Source: Cristatella mucedo (Eukaryota > Bryozoa > Phylactolaemata > Cristatellidae). From it: a DNA stretch of 64,000 bases. The stretch covers positions 1-64,000 of the forward strand of contig WPIO01000314.1 of assembly GCA_009760855.2 (NCBI GenBank). The letters are read 5' to 3'. Both the position numbers and the translations under genes were made by a program. The notes below the pieces were generated by a model. The model searched no databases and was not told the origin of the DNA. It saw nothing but the letters and a program-made list of their open reading frames with translations. Below, in pieces: positions 40,201 through 51,671 of the stretch (position 1 is its first letter; the number at the start of each line of letters is the position of its first letter).

Positions 40201-42483
40201 AGGACGATATCGGTTGCTAGAGCGACGGCATCAGGTGCAAGAGCAACGGCATAGTGCTGTTGAGACATACAATAATAATAATGTACTTGATTGTTTAGAT
40301 GGAGATTGTTACAACCACATGAAAATGGCAAAGCAAAACGCAGTAGTGTGAGAGGTGAATACCAGATCGATTGGCAAGTTTTAGTATAGGCACAACATCA
40401 TTCGCAATAGAAGCATCATCAGACGCAATAGGACGGGCATCGTTCGCAATAGTGACGTCATTGTCCCCAATAGACACGCATCGGCAGTTTGAGTGACGAA
40501 ATAGGTTGCAAGCAAGATAGCATCATTTGTTAACAGACACAGAACCGTCTGCAAGGGAGAAACCATCGCCTTTTAGAGAAACGGAATCCACCACAAGCGA
40601 GACGGCATCGTCTGCTTGGTGAACGGAATCGTAGGCAAGATAGACGGCTACAAACACAAGTGAGACCGCATCGTGCGCTAGAGACACGGTACCGTTCACA
40701 AGACAATGGCATGGGTAACTAGAGCGACGGCATCTGCAAAAAAAACAGCATCGTGTGCTTTTTCTCCGGCGTCTTTTCAAAGCAGGTAGTTTTCACCGCA
40801 AGAGAAATTTCATGGTGAAAGGCAGTAGAGTAACCAGAGCATGCGGCATTGACGGGAAAGGTATAGTTTAGACACAGCATCGTACGTATTAAAAACGGTA
40901 TCATCCACAAAAGTACGGGCATCGTCCGCAAGAGAGACGTCGTCACCGTACGCAAATGCACAGCATTGGCCAGTAGAGAGAAGAAACAGGCAGCAAGTTA
41001 GACAGCATCGATTGTTAAGAGAGGCAGATTCGTTCGCCAGGCAGAAGGCATTAAGCGAAGGTGAGCCTCCATCGTCTCCTAGAAGAACGGAAGCGTTCGT
41101 GAGAGAAACGGCAAAAACCACGGGAGAGACAGCATTGTGCATTGGAGACATGGTATCGTTCGAAAACAAGACGCTATCGGAAGAATGAGCGACGGCATCA
41201 GCTGAAAAATAGGCGGCATCGTGCGCTTCCAACACGGCTTCGTGTCACGGGAAAAAGCTACAACCGCCATTGAAATTTCATTGCTAAATGCAGTAGAGTC
41301 ACCTTAGCATGCTGCATCAACAAGCAGACTATAGTTTAAATACAGCCTCCGGTGCAATAGTAACCGCATCATCTGATAGAAATTTGGCATTGTCTACAGA
41401 CAGAATCGTCTGCAAGGGAGAAACCATCGTCTTTTAGAGAAACGGAATAGACAATAAGAGAGACGGCATTGTCTTCTTGGTGGACGGAATCGAAATCACG
41501 ATAAACCTCTACAACTGCAAATGGGACCAAATCGAGCGCTAAAGACATGGTACCGCTTGCAAGCACGATGGCACGGGTAGCTATGGTGACGGCATCAGCT
41601 GCAAGCAAGACGGTATCGGGTGCTGTCACACAACCTTCTTTCCGTGAGATAAAGGTTTAAGCGCAAGAGCAATTTCTTGGCGAAATGCAGAAGAATGACC
41701 GGAGCATGCGGCGTTGACGGGAAAGGTATAGTTTAGTCACAGCATCAAACGTATTAGAAACGGTATCATCCATATTAGTAAGGGCATTGTCCGCATTAGA
41801 GCTGTCATCATCCACAAGAGGCACAGCATTGGCAGGTAGAGAGTAAGAACGGGCAGCAAGCGAGATAGCATCAATCGTTAAGAGAGGCAGCATCGTTCGC
41901 ATGAAACACGGCATTGAGCGAAGGTGAGACGGCATAGTCTACTAGACGGGCGGAAAGGTTAGCGAGAGTTACGGGTACAACCACAGGATTGACCGAGTCG
42001 TGCACTGGAGACATGGTATCGTTCGCAAGCAAGACGGTTTTGGTAGGAGGCGCGACGGTAAAAGCTGAAAAATAGACGGCATTGTTCGCTTTAGACGCGG
42101 CGTCGTTTCATGAGAGAAACCAACAATCGCAAAAGAAATGGCATTTCTAAAAGCAGTAAAGTTACAGAAGCATGCTGCATCAACACGAATGGAATAGTTT
42201 ATATATAACGTCATCCACAATGGTAACCGCATTGTCTGATATGGAAAATGGCATTTTCCACAGAAGAGACGTAATCGCCCGAAAGTGACACGTAATCGAA
42301 AGCTAGAGCGACTGAACAAGCTGTAAGCGAGACGCGGTTGTTTGGTAAGAGAGATGGCATTGTTGGCATGGGAAAAGCCATCGTCCGGAGGATAGACGTA
42401 ATCGACCGCAAGTGAGATGGCATCGTTTTTCAGAAGGACTGAATTGTTCGCAAGAGTGACGACTGCCACCCCAAGAAAGACAC
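25246..42483 (-). repeat. 21-bp-based satellite, inverted arm
   Basis: From about 25,246 the same satellite continues in reverse orientation. Units now read GGCATCGTCCGCAAGAGAGA, the complement of the forward unit. A conserved segment containing AAATGCAGTGGAGTCACTGG, followed by GCATGC and GGGTATAG, recurs about every 450-490 bp (some copies at ~210 bp). It matches the forward arm's GTGACTCCAC segment on the opposite strand, so both arms belong to one family. The segment appears about 40 times before the insertion at 42,484. Open frames on - again read as ADDAVSLA-like heptads with frequent frame changes. Apart from the SINE at 32.2 kb, nothing gene-like is visible in these 17 kb. Confidence 0.85.
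32195..32370 (+). repeat. tRNA-derived SINE inserted in satellite
   Basis: This segment has no satellite pattern. It contains a perfect RNA polymerase III box A (TGGCACAGTAGG, 32,209-32,220) and a perfect box B (GGTTCGATTCC, 32,260-32,270), with a T-arm stem GTAGG/CCTGC around the box. A GGTTG/CGACC stem encloses only six bases where a tRNA anticodon loop has seven, and the acceptor halves pair poorly, so it is not a functional tRNA. About 100 bp of unrelated tail follow, ending near an A-rich AATACAAAAAA stretch before satellite resumes. This is the head-plus-tail layout of a tRNA-derived SINE. No clear target-site duplication was found. Confidence 0.7.
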
Positions 42484-42833
42484 TATTGCAGCACCTTGTT
42501 GGCCTTGGCTGAATTTTGCTCGAACAAGAGCTTCTCGGAGGCGGGCTAGAACTTGTTTGTCATATAGCAGTGAGCCAAAGAGGAGCACCAGTGCGGCCAG
42601 AGAGCGAGAGCTTAAGAGCAAGCCAGGAAGCTCTGAGACCAGCTATGGCGACTCGGCCTTTAAATTTTTTCCGATACTGGAGGAAGCTGCAATGGATGTG
42701 GGCTGGCCTGTCAACCTCTGCCTTCTCTTAGTCTAAAAAAGAATAGTGTGGAACCCATTCGCCATTCAAGATTGACGGAGGTGCCCATCCAGTGACATAA
42801 GGACGGTATTATTTCCTTACCGTAATGTAACGC
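42484..42833 (+). repeat. Inverted-repeat arm A (mate 43,619-43,965)
   Basis: Starts CAGCACCTTGTTGGCCTTGG and ends CTTACCGTAATG. The reverse complement is found at 43,619-43,965, which starts CATTACGGTAAGG and ends GGCCAGCAAAGTGCTAC. Many substitutions separate the two arms. Confidence 0.8.
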
Positions 42834-43135
42834 CGAAGGCTCGGCGGAGTAAGCTTGACCTGCCGCTTACCTAGCGGTTTAGCCTGTCGCCTAAAGCCGT
42901 TCGGTGCGTGCCTACGCGCAATAAGCTGGACGTCACGAAACGAGCGTTTCTGGCTCTGACCTGGTTACCGTTACTAAAGGGGGTCGTGAGTCCGCGGCGT
43001 GAATCGGAAGCGAGACACACAGATTGGGGATTTTACTGAACTTTATTCGCAAGCGCACAAAGTCGCTGCGCGTCAAGTTCAGCTTCATCTCCACACTCCT
43101 CGCACGTTCTCAGCTACACTAACACTCTTGCGGAG
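42829..43135 (+). repeat. Inverted-repeat arm B (mate 44,695-45,015)
   Basis: Starts AATGTAACG followed by GGCTCGGCG. Its mate ends CGCCGAGCC then CGTTACAAT at the right edge of the insertion, so this pair may be the true terminal inverted repeat of one of the nested units. Shared landmarks include TAAGCGGCAGGTCAAGC and GAAACGCTCGTTTC, read on the right-hand arm. Confidence 0.75.
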
Positions 43136-44300
43136 GGAATACTTCTTCACACTGGGGCTGCTTACGTGTATAATGGGAAATGACCCAAATAGACGGAGCC
43201 CGAACCAGAGTCTAAACCCTGATCGGTGAACTAGAACTCGGTTTCCAACAGTGCGGCAGGAATACTCCACACACGCCAACTACGTCTAGCTCGCGCCGGC
43301 AAATCCCTATGCCGAGACCCCGTGCTAGCGCACACACACAAAACCCGAAAGAAACACAAAATGCCAGCTCGGGCGCGATACGACCGTATTCGGTGGAGTC
43401 CACCGAATCCTCCTAGCGCTGCCTCGTCCGGTTCCGTCATTCGCCGGCGAACATCCCGCCCTCCTCCCTCGCTTTCGGAGAAACGAGTCCGACGGCGGAG
43501 CCGGACCAAAGACAGAAGACCACAGACAAAAGACCCAGAGCGAGCGTCGCTCGACTCTTAAATACTTGGCTGAGACTATGGGGCAAGAGCTTAGTGGTAA
43601 TTGGCCCGACACCATGGCCCATTACGGTAAGGAACTAATACCGGCACTAGGCCACTGGAATGTCCCCACTGTCCAGCTTGAATAGCGAATGGGTTCCAGA
43701 CGATTCTTTCTTGGACCGAGTCAAGGCGGAGGTTGACAGGCCAGCCAACATCAATCAGCAGCTTCCGCGGGTATCGGGCCAATTCTAAAAGCTGAATTGC
43801 CACCGCCGGTCTCAGCTTCCTGGCTTGCTCTTAAGCTCTTGCTCTCTAGCCGCGCTGACGCTCCTCTCTGGCTCACTGCTCCAGGACAAAGGAGTTCTAG
43901 CCCGCCTCCGAACAGCTCCTGTTTTCGCTAAAATTCAGCCAAGGCCAGCAAAGTGCTACATTAATAGGCCTTGGTGTCGGGCCCAATACCACTAAGCTCT
44001 TGCCCCAATATCTCAGCTAAGTAATTAAGAGTCGAGCTACGGTCGTTCTTGGTCTTTTAGTCTTTTATCCGGCTCCGCGCTTCGACGCCGTCGGACTAGT
44101 TTCTCTGAAAGCGAGGGAGTAGGGTGGGCTGTCCGCCGGCGATGGGCGGAACAAGACGAGGCAGCTCCAGGAGGATTTGGTGGACTCCACTGAATACGGT
44201 CGTATCGCGCCCGAGCTGGCATTGTGCCTTTCTTTTGTGTCTGATGTGTGCACGCCAGCACGTGGCCTCGGCATCAGGATTAGCCGATGTGAGCTAGACG

Positions 44301-44710
44301 TAGTTGGTGTGTGTGGAGTCCTAGTTCTCCTGTTAGGGTTTAGGCTCCGGTTCGGGCTCTGTCTATTTGGGTCGTTCCCCATTATAGACGTCAGTTGCTC
44401 AAGTGTAAGGACGTGTTTCCTCCGCAAGAGCGTTTGAGTTGGCGTGTGTGGGGTATTTCTTCCACACTGGTGGTAGCTGAGTCCAAGTTCTCCGGTTAGG
44501 GTTTAGGCTCTGGTCCAAGCTCTGTCTATTTGGTTCGTTACCCACTGTAGACGTAAGTAGCTTTAGTGTGAAGAACTATTCGCTCTGCAAGAGTGCTTAA
44601 GTTGGCGTGTGTGGGGGCATTCCTTCCGCACAGGTGGAAACGGAGTCCTAGTTTTCCGGTTAGCGTTCAGGCTCCGGTTCGCGCTCAGTGTTGAGATGTA
44701 TCCCCCCTGC
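44301..44710 (+). repeat. Three tandem ~140-160 bp units inside the foldback element
   Basis: A segment beginning GTTGGYGTGTGTGG, followed by CCGGTTAGGGTTTAGGCTC and ending near CGCAAGAGYG, occurs three times in a row, starting at about 44,301, 44,437 and 44,596. The left-hand arm C has only one complementary copy (around 43,130-43,270), so the tandem expansion took place on the right arm. Each copy has a short TTAGGGTTTAGG stretch resembling the telomere-type heptamer. Confidence 0.65.
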
Positions 44711-45015
44711 AAGAGTGTTGGTGCTGTTGAGGACGTGCGAGGAGTGCGGAGATAAAACTGAGCTAGACGCGCAGCGACTTTGTGCGTTTGCGAATAAAGC
44801 TCAGTTAGATCGTCAATTTGTGTGTCCAGCTTTTCAATTCATGCTGCGGACTCACGACCTCCTTTTGTAACGGTTATCAGGTCAGTGCCAGAAACGCTCG
44901 TTTCGTGGCGGCCAGCTTATTGGTCGTAGGCGCTCACCGAACCGCATTTGGCGCCAAGGCTACGACGCTAGGTAAGCGGCAGGTCAAGCCTTTCTCGCCG
45001 AGCCTATGTCGTTAC

Positions 45016-48000
45016 AATATCGTGCTTCATAGACAGGAAATCGTTTGCAAGTATGATTGCATTGGTAAGTAGAGCGACGGCATAACCTAGAAGAGAGATT
45101 GCATCGAGCGCTTCATACACTGATTCATTACAAGAGCGAAAGCTACCACAATAGGAAAAATGACATGGCGAGACCCAATGGATTCATTGGAACATGCGTC
45201 GCGTATACGCAGGCTATGGGTCAGACATAGCGTTATTTGCAACAGAAACTGCACCCTCTCTGATAGGAGCGTCTGCAACAAAAACTCACCTTTGGTAAGA
45301 GAGACAGCATCGGGCTCGTCGGAAATGGATTTGTTTAATGAGAGAAGCCTGCAACCACAATTAAAATGGTATGGCGAAATGCTGTTGTCACTTGAGCATG
45401 CGTCATCGATATGCACGGTATGGTTAGGGGCTGCGTTGTTAGCAATGGAAATCGCAGAGTCTGCAATAGGAAGGGCCACGTCTGCAGGAGCGACTCAACC
45501 CCTGTAAATGGCATGGCATCGGCAGCTAGAGCGACGGATCAAGTTGCAAGTGATTCTCCATTCTTCTGTACGTGAAAGTGCTTTTTCTGCAAGAGAGAAG
45601 GAATCGTTCAGAAGAGAGACGGCATCGACCAAAAGACTGACCTTATCGGCTTCCATAGGGTTGCACTCGTTTGCAGGAGTGTGGGCTTCTACCATAAGAG
45701 GTACGGCATCGTCCTTCAAGGACACGGTATTGTTCGCAAGCAGAACAGTATCGGTAGCTAGAGCGACGGCATTAGTTGCAAGAGAGACGGCATTGTGCTG
45801 TTCAGACATGGAACCGTTTGAATGGAGGCAGTTACAACCGCAAAACAGCTGGCAAAGTTAAATGCAGTGGTTTTCCAGGTGCTGTGGTATCGATGGGCGA
45901 GTTGTAGTACAGACGCAGTATTATCCGCAATAGAAAAGGCATCAACCGAATAGGACGGGAATCGTCTGCAGCTGAGACGTAACCGTTCGCGAAAGACAAT
46001 GCATCTGCAGTTAGAGCGACGAGAAAAGCGGCAAGCGAGCCTGCGTTATAATAAAAATAATAACAATAGTTCACTTGATAAAGCGCCCTCGGAGAACTTA
46101 GTCTCTCTCTAGGCGCTTATTTGGTTATTGAGGCAAGGGTGACGTCATCGTTTGCTCGAGAGACGGCATTGTTTGCTACAAGGACGGAATCGGTCGTAAG
46201 AGTGACAGCTAAAACAGCAAGAGAGAGGAAACCATCGGTTAGAGACATAGTATTGTTTGCAAGTAAGATGGCATCAGTAGTTGGAGTGACAGCATGAGCA
46301 ATAGGAAAGACGTCATCGGTCGCTTTAGATACAGTGTCATTTGAGTGAGAGAAACCTACAACTGCAATGTAAATATAATGGCTAAATGCAGTGAAGTCGT
46401 TGGAGCATGCCGCATCAAAACCCAGAGTATAGTTGAGATAGAGTATCATCCACAATAGGGACAGAATAGTTCGCAATAGAACGGGCCTTGTCCCCAATAG
46501 ATACGTCATTGACCCCAATAGACACGGCATCGCCAGCCAGAGCGACGAAATAGGCTGCAAGTAAGATGGAATCGTTTGTTAAGAGAGGCAGAACCATCTG
46601 CAAGGGAGAAGCCATCGTCTTGTACATAAAAAGAATCTACCAGAAGAGTGACGGCATGGTCTTCTTGGGGGACGGAATCGTACACAGGAGTGACGGCTGC
46701 AACCATGAGACAGACCGCATCGGGCGTAAGAGACACTGTATCGTTCGCAAGCATGATATCATGGGTAGCTCTAGCGACGGCATCAGCTGTGGCTTAATCG
46801 GCTTAGCCCCGGCATATTTTCAATAGAGAAAGCTACAACCGTACGAGAAATGTCAAGGCAAAATGGAGAGGAATAACAGGAGCACGGGGAATCGTCACGA
46901 AAGGTATTGTTTAGACACAGCATCGTACACATTATAAATAGCGTCGTCCACAATCGATCAGGCATCATCCGCAGGACAGGTCTCATTGTCCGCATGACAG
47001 GTCTCAAGAGACTACGCATTGGCAGGTAGAGAGAAAGAACAGGCAGCAAGCAACACAGCAGCGTTCGTTTAGAGAGACAGCATCGTTCGCAAGACAGGTG
47101 ACATCAGGCAAAGGTAAAACGGAATTGCCTCTAAGAAGGACAGAAGCGCTTACGGGATTTACGGCTTTAACTACATGAGAGACCGAATCGTGTACCGGAG
47201 ACATGGTATTGTTCGCAAGCAAGACAGTATCGGCAGTAAGAGTGACGATATCAGTTGCAAAATGGACAGTATCGTGCGATTAAGGCACGGTGTCGTGTCA
47301 CGAGAGAAAGCTTCAACCGCAATTGAAATGCCATTGTTAAATGCAGTAGAGTCACTGAAGAGGGCTGCACATCAATACGCAGGGTATATTCTACATACAG
47401 CGGAAGACGCAATGATAACTGCATCGTCCCACATCAAATGGGCATTGTCCACAGGAGAGATGTAATCGTCAGCAAGAGACACGGCATCGGAAGCTAGAGC
47501 GACTGAACAAGCTGCCAGCGAGACAGCATCGTTCGGTAAAAAAGCTAGCAATATCGGCAAGGGAGAAGCCATCGTCCGCAAGAAAGACGGGATCGACCGC
47601 AAGAGAGACGACATCCTCTTCTAGCGGGATTGGTGGATTTAGCAAAAGTGACGGCTACTACCGCCGGCGAGACGGCGTTGTGTGCTAAAAACTCGGTATC
47701 GGTCGCAATCATGACGGCATCAGTAGGTAGACCGCCGGAGTCAGCTGCGAGAGAGACGGCATCGTTTCAGAAATGGCTTTGCTTCAAGAAAGAAAGCTAC
47801 AGGCGCAATAAAAATGGCATGTCGAAGCGGTTTTGCGCCACTGGAACATGTGTCACCTATACACAGGGTATGGGTTAGACACAGTAATATTTGCAATATA
47901 ATCTGCATTGTCTCCAATAGAACGAGCACCACCCGCAGGAGGGACTCGCCCTCAGCAAGAAAGTTGGAATCGAGCACTTCGACATTAAATTTCCTTCATG

Positions 48001-48053
48001 AGAGAAAGCTACAACCGCAATAGAATTGGTTTGGCCAAATGCAGTGGCAAAAT
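45016..48053 (-). repeat. 21-bp-based satellite, inverted arm (continued)
   Basis: The same - strand satellite resumes exactly where it broke off at 42,483 and runs for about seven more conserved anchor segments (ATGCAGTGG near 45.17, 45.38, 45.86, 46.39, 46.86, 47.34, 47.83 and 48.04 kb). The last copy is cut inside the anchor, at AAATGCAGTGG, where the Polinton-like element begins. No gene is visible. Confidence 0.85.
46047..46130 (+). repeat. Short hairpin repeat inserted in satellite
   Basis: An AT-rich insertion of about 80 bp interrupts a satellite unit. It holds a perfect 7-bp stem, AAGCGCC (46,081-46,087) and GGCGCTT (46,112-46,118), enclosing GAACTTAGTCTCT. A homologous sequence lies at 52,823-52,860 in the Polinton-like element, with the same stem outline and the same GAACTTARTCTCT loop. 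It therefore looks like a dispersed small element, perhaps the tail of a SINE or a MITE. Function unknown. Confidence 0.6.
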
Positions 48054-51000
48054 GCATATTAAAAATTTAAAAAAATAGTATATGATAAATATTCACATCA
48101 TCTAAAGAGAATAGAAGGCTTGTTCAATGTTAAGGAAAATTATCCTACAAACATATTAAATGTTGTTGACATTCCTCATTTAGCAGAATTGTCCAAAATA
48201 ACTACTATTGTTTAAGAATATGATAATAAAATAATTATAACTCCGCTTATAGTAGTTAATGAAGAGAAAGAGAAGCATTTGGATTTTCTTTTGTATGGCA
48301 CACCAAATAAAAACAACTTTAATTATGTAATTATGAAAAAATTCAATGGTGCGTGCAGAAGTAGCAAAGGATATGGAACACAGCTTACTTGTAAAAGATG
48401 TTTGTATAGATTTTACTCTAAAGATAAACTAGAATCACATGTTGATGCTTGCAAACGTGGAAATGATGGTAAATATATATTGAATGTCAAGTGCAGATAG
48501 TAAAAAAGGAGATAAATGTTATTTTAGAGAATATGCTAAAACTTTATGGTGTCCTTATGTTGCCTATGCTGACTCTGAATGTTTACTTACAAGCGTTAGA
48601 AAAACAGATAAAGAAGATCCGACTACGCCAGATGGTACTTTTCAAAAGCATATTCCTTATTCATCTGCTTATACTATTATTGATAATGAAGGAAAACCAA
48701 GAACATTTATAATTTTCAATGGTTTAATAATGTTCGAGATCTATTAAAAAGTTTTTCAGAAGAAGTTGGAATATTAAAAGATGAAATGAAACCTATTCTT
48801 GATAAATACAAGCAATTTGATTAGAGTAATTTAAAAAAAGAAGATTAGGAAGATTTTGAGAATGCAACTGTTTGTCACATTTGCGATTTAGATTTAAATG
48901 GAGATACATTTTTAGATCATTGTCATTTAACAGGACAGTATAGAGGAACTGCTCAAATTGCTTACAACTTAAATCTCAGCATTAATCCTAAGAATTTTTA
49001 ACTTCCAGTATTTACTCACAACTTAAAGGCAATGATTCATGTTTATTAGTACAAGAGTTTCCAGATTTAAAAATAAAAAAAAATTCTTGCCAATAACATC
49101 GAGAAATATATAAACATTGAAATTGATTCACTAACTTTTAAGGACTCTTTACAAATGTGGCAAAAAGGTTTAGCAGATCTTGTAAGTAATGTTGGTTAAT
49201 CAGGAAAACCATTAGAACAAACAAGAAAATACTTTTAAAGGTTGGATGATAATGAATTTGATCTATTAAAAGAAAAATGTATATTGCCTCATAGTATATA
49301 GATTAATTTTCAAGACTAGATGAAAAGTCATTACCCCCAATTAAAAATTTTTACAGCACACTAAATGATACAAACATGGATGAAAAAGATTATGATCGTG
49401 TTAAGAAAGTAACTAACAATGGATGTACCTCTACTTGCTGATGTATTTCAACACTTTAGACATTTATCAATGAAAATCGATGGTTTAGATCCTACCAATT
49501 TCCTTACAGCTCCAGGTTTAACTTGGTCTGCAGGTTTGAGATTTTCAAAGGTAAAACTAGATTTAATAACAAACATGGAATATTTTGACTTCTTTGAAAG
49601 TGCAATAAGAGGAGGAAGAACACAAGCATCATTTAGATATGTTACAGCAAATGATGAAATTACATCTAATAATGATAGTACTAAAGAAAAAGTAAAGTTG
49701 GTTACTGTATGTTAATGCAAATTTATTATATGCTACGGCAATGACTCAACGACTTTCAATTTCTAATTTTGAGTTTTTAGATAGTAAGCAAATAAAAAAT
49801 TATACAACTAAAAATAGTTAATCATTAAAAGAAGATGCTGAAACTGGTTGTGGTTATGAAGTAGATACGCACTGTCCTGATGAATTACATGCTATTTATT
49901 CTGATTGTCCTTTTCTACCAATTCGAAGAAAAATAGTTGGTGAAGGATACTCTGATTATCAAAAGAAAGCATTTCTAAAAGACGATAAGAAAAACACAGA
50001 TGATTGCGAAAGTAAAGTAGAAAAACTGATTGTTGATCTAGAACTAAAAGGTAAATATGTTATCCTTTATAGAAATCTATAACTGGCAATCGCAAGAGGA
50101 TATTGAATAACTAAGATACATAGAGTAATGAGCTTTACACAAAGTAAATGGTTTAGTTAATACATAGTTGATAACACTGATAGAAGAAAGGTAGCAAAGA
50201 ATGATTTTGAAAAAGAATATTATAAACTTAAAAACAATGCGTTCCTTGCAAAGACAATGGAAAATATTAGAGTAATCAAGTAAACATTGAATTGCTTGAT
50301 CTTAAATGTGATATGGAAATCCTAGTTTCAGATAAAAGGGTAATGAGTGCAAAATTTAAAGATAGCAGGTTGTTTAGTCGAGATTTAGTTGGAATTGCAA
50401 CAAAAAAAGCAGAGGTCTGTCTTAATAAGCCTATTTATTTAGGTTTCGCAATTCTAGATATTTCAAAATTAATAATGCAAGACTTCTATTACAACACAAT
50501 GAAAAATTGCTATAATGATAAAGTTACACTTGCTTATACTGACACTGATTCTTTGGTAATGCAAATAAATACTGATAATGTTTATAGCGATTTTGAAAAT
50601 GATTTAGATTACCTTGATGCATCTGGATATCCCAAGAATCAAGATATATGGAAATTAGAAGGGGCGAAAAAGATTATACCTGCTAAAAAGGGAAGTCTAG
50701 GAAAATTTAAAGATGAAATATATGAAAAACATTCAATAGATCCAAAGAAAAAATATTTCATTAAAGATGAAAAAGGTGCTATGAATAAAAAATCAATCGT
50801 ACTTGATTAGGGTGTTTTCTTAAGGCCAAAACTTTATTCAGTACAGATAGCTATAAAGAAAGATAAAGAAATAGAAGTTAAATCTGCAGTTAAAAAGCTA
50901 AGGGAACGAGGAAAGATGTAGTCAAAAATGCTTGACAAATTCTGATTATGTTGGTTGTCTTAAAACTGGATATGATGTATATTGCAACCAATCAAGATTT

Positions 51001-51185
51001 GAATCTAAAACCATCAAATTTATAACATAACACAATCTAACAAAGCACTATGAGCATATGACTCAAAACAATATTGGTTAGACTGTGGAATTTATAGTTA
51101 CTCTTACGGTCACTATAGAATAAAAGAGAGTTGCAGTCGTTGTAAACAATGTAATATTGATATAGATGCCAAAAAGGAAGAGTGA
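48054..51185 (+). pseudogene. polB: Protein-primed family B DNA polymerase (Polinton type), 5'-truncated, frame-disrupted
   Basis: This gene would copy the element by protein-primed DNA synthesis. In order the frames show a CKRC/HxxxC zinc-finger-like segment (about 48,385-48,450), an exonuclease motif YADSE (48,565-48,579; most relatives have DFE), a CHIC plus DHCHLTG finger (48,873-48,940), the palm segment LLADVF (about 49,428), a YRNL segment (50,068), the catalytic YTDTDS (50,535-50,552) and a C-terminal GHYRI segment, ending at TGA 51,183. About ten frameshifts are needed, for example near 48,500, 48,735, 49,020, 49,075, 49,300, 49,705, 50,285, 50,930 and 51,080. Near 49,415 about 20 family residues are missing between DYDRVKKV and LLADVF. 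TAA/TAG interrupt the frame at least ten times, and a TGA at 50,104. The N-terminus is lost at the satellite junction. Confidence 0.9.
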
Positions 51186-51327
51186 AAACACTAAACCAAT
51201 ACCAGTTAAGAAAGTTAGATTTGTAGATAAAGAGAAAATGGAAATAGATGAAAAAACGTGTTTATTTAAAAGAAGAAATAGAACTGGTAATAAATACAAG
51301 GTTATAGAGAAAATAATTATTTATTGA
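51166..51327 (+). CDS. Small basic protein, unknown
   Basis: An uninterrupted 53-codon frame runs from ATG 51,166 to TGA 51,325. It overlaps the last 20 bases of the polymerase gene in another frame. The product is lysine-rich with a mixed charged middle. I do not recognise the family. It contains no TAA or TAG, so it is open in the standard code too. It could also be a frameshifted extension of the polymerase C-terminus, because such tails are common in this family. Confidence 0.4.
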   Translation: MPKRKSENTKPIPVKKVRFVDKEKMEIDEKTCLFKRRNRTGNKYKVIEKIIIY

Positions 51328-51339
51328 CAAAATTATTTT

Positions 51340-51634
51340 TACTAATATAGGATGAATTTCAAAGGAGATTCCAAGTTTCAGAAGTTGAAATTACCAGTAA
51401 TGATAGTGAATCTGAATATTCAGAAGATTCAATCGATGATCCTGACTACGATCCTGGAATGGAGTCTGAAGAGTCTTCTGTTGATAGTGAAGAGGAAGTA
51501 GATTTAGAAGAACTTTGTTTGGTAAGAAAGAAGTAGAACCTTGTTAGGATGAAATTAAATCATATGAAAAATCTTTATTTGAAGAGATCTGTGCTGAAGC
51601 ACATGAAGATGAATCAGATGAAGAAGAGATTTAA
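51340..51634 (+). pseudogene. Acidic protein, unknown, one frameshift
   Basis: The frame is rich in Glu, Asp and Ser (for example SEYSEDSIDDPDYDPG, around 51,415) for about 60 codons. It then shifts by one base near 51,520 and continues Glu-rich (EDESDEEE) to a TAA at 51,632. One TAG (51,548 region) lies inside the second part. No ATG is visible in the first frame; the nearest, 51,353, is out of frame. Acidic low-complexity proteins are common small genes in virus-like elements. No function is assigned. Confidence 0.4.
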
Positions 51635-51661
51635 TTTCACTTAAATAAAATAATTTTTTCA

Positions 51662-51671
51662 TATATAGAAA
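51662..51671 (+). promoter_or_regulatory. TATATAGAAA start-proximal motif
   Basis: TATATAGAAA abuts the ATG at 51,672. The same ten bases precede the starts at 51,986, 52,973 and 57,969, so it is probably an element-specific promoter or leader signal. Confidence 0.55.

Larger units (their letters stand above)
42484..45015. mobile_element. Compound inverted-repeat (foldback-like) insertion
   Basis: This 2.5-kb GC-richer segment splits one satellite unit. Removing it rejoins GACACTATTG to TCGTGCTTC as in neighbouring copies, and the flanks TATTG and TATCG may be a diverged 5-bp target duplication. It is built from inverted segments: A (42,484-42,833) pairs with 43,619-43,965; B (42,829-43,135) pairs with 44,695-45,015; C (about 43,130-43,615) pairs with about 43,970-44,440. 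Arms differ by scattered substitutions and small gaps. Open frames up to 120 codons occur on both strands, but they are mirror translations of the same arms and match no family I recognise. It is probably a non-autonomous foldback element or nested copies of one. Confidence 0.7.

Noticed and set aside
42999-44437. Open frames of 60-120 codons in the foldback element, such as 44,065-44,427 (-) and 43,325-43,615 (-)
   Set aside because: They are mirror translations of the inverted arms, differ between arms in frame and length, and match no transposase or other family I can recognise.
25104-48057. Many 60-207-codon frames on - strand (ADDAVSLA-type) and their + strand shadows
   Set aside because: Same satellite, opposite orientation. 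Frame changes between adjacent units and no conserved ends.
48054-51185. Simple explanation of the polymerase as an ordinary, old pseudogene
   Set aside because: Not excluded, but the catalytic and zinc-binding motifs are intact while stops are very frequent, which neutral decay does not predict. Kept as the alternative hypothesis.
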